From assembly GCA_951799425.1 (NCBI GenBank), contig OX637409.1:13426960-13490959 (forward strand): a DNA stretch of 64,000 nt. Direction: 5' to 3'. Shown here in pieces: positions 63,921 to 64,000 of this stretch. Each line of letters begins with the position of its first letter. Within the stretch, counting starts at the first letter, position 1. Under the pieces are notes generated by a model that did no database searches, was not told where the DNA came from, and worked only from the letters and a program-made list of their open reading frames with translations. The position numbers were made by a program, and so were the translations under genes. Source of the stretch: Ilex aquifolium (lineage: Eukaryota > Streptophyta > Magnoliopsida > Aquifoliales > Aquifoliaceae).

Positions 63921-64000
63921 ATAGTTTATATACATCAGACCTACCAGTTTACTTGCCAGTAAAATGGAAGTTAATTGTTGTAAGGTAGTATTTCCAGTAT

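Overview
This is plant nuclear heterochromatin made almost entirely of nested LTR retrotransposons; I see no host gene, tRNA, rRNA or CRISPR array. The host is a flowering plant, probably a eudicot. The support is Athila-type Ty3 elements with tRNA-Asp primer sites (TGGCGCCGTTGCCGGGGA), Gag with a CX2CX4HX4C knuckle, a DLGA protease, a third ORF after pol, and a chromodomain-bearing Tekay/Del-type chromovirus. The species cannot be named from the sequence alone. Family letters are mine: A, D and F are related; B and G are related to each other; E is the chromovirus.

Layout. 1-533 is the 3' part of a family A LTR, inserted in the third ORF of an old element G (534-3032), whose 3' LTR begins at 3033. 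A family B element starts inside that LTR (LTR 3411-5335, primer site, broken gag). Its gag is split by a complete family A element (6160-19173, target duplication ATGGC). At about 19260 the B gag is joined to an inverted B copy, which runs on the minus strand to about 50600 with its gag-pol lost. That copy is interrupted by a second A element (A', 20589-33501, duplication GTTAC) and by the young element D (34460-47538, duplication GTACT). D carries an open frame of 1884 codons broken only near its end. From 50609 to 58122 lies a scrambled set of B pieces with filler DNA, a B 3' end with a deleted third ORF, a solo LTR F (52735-54620, duplication CTGAC) and two B LTR copies in tandem. A truncated E chromovirus (58123-62064) follows, inserted in a second G third-ORF copy. 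The window ends in an unclassified LTR-like promoter region and a degenerate repeat array.

How the parts work together. Gag packages the RNA. Protease, reverse transcriptase, RNase H and integrase copy and insert it, primed at the tRNA-Asp site and at purine tracts. The third ORF (ORF3) encodes a protein with basic patches plus an acidic and/or coiled-coil tail, of unknown function. The main observation is a paired cis module. Each family has its own palindromic repeat (CGTACCGGTACG in A/A'/D; ACGTTCGAACGT in B), and it occurs both in the LTR promoter region and just upstream of ORF3. In B both places have a TATA box. A third palindrome lies before the TATA box of the G LTR, and the A/D palindrome recurs in solo LTR F and in the unrelated chromovirus LTR. 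The ORF3 cassette also sits on opposite sides of one conserved noncoding block in A/A'/D versus B/G. Further structured signals are a splice-donor-plus-hairpin in the leader, a stem-AGGA-stem hairpin before an internal purine tract after pol, and a triple hairpin before the 3' purine tract of B and G.
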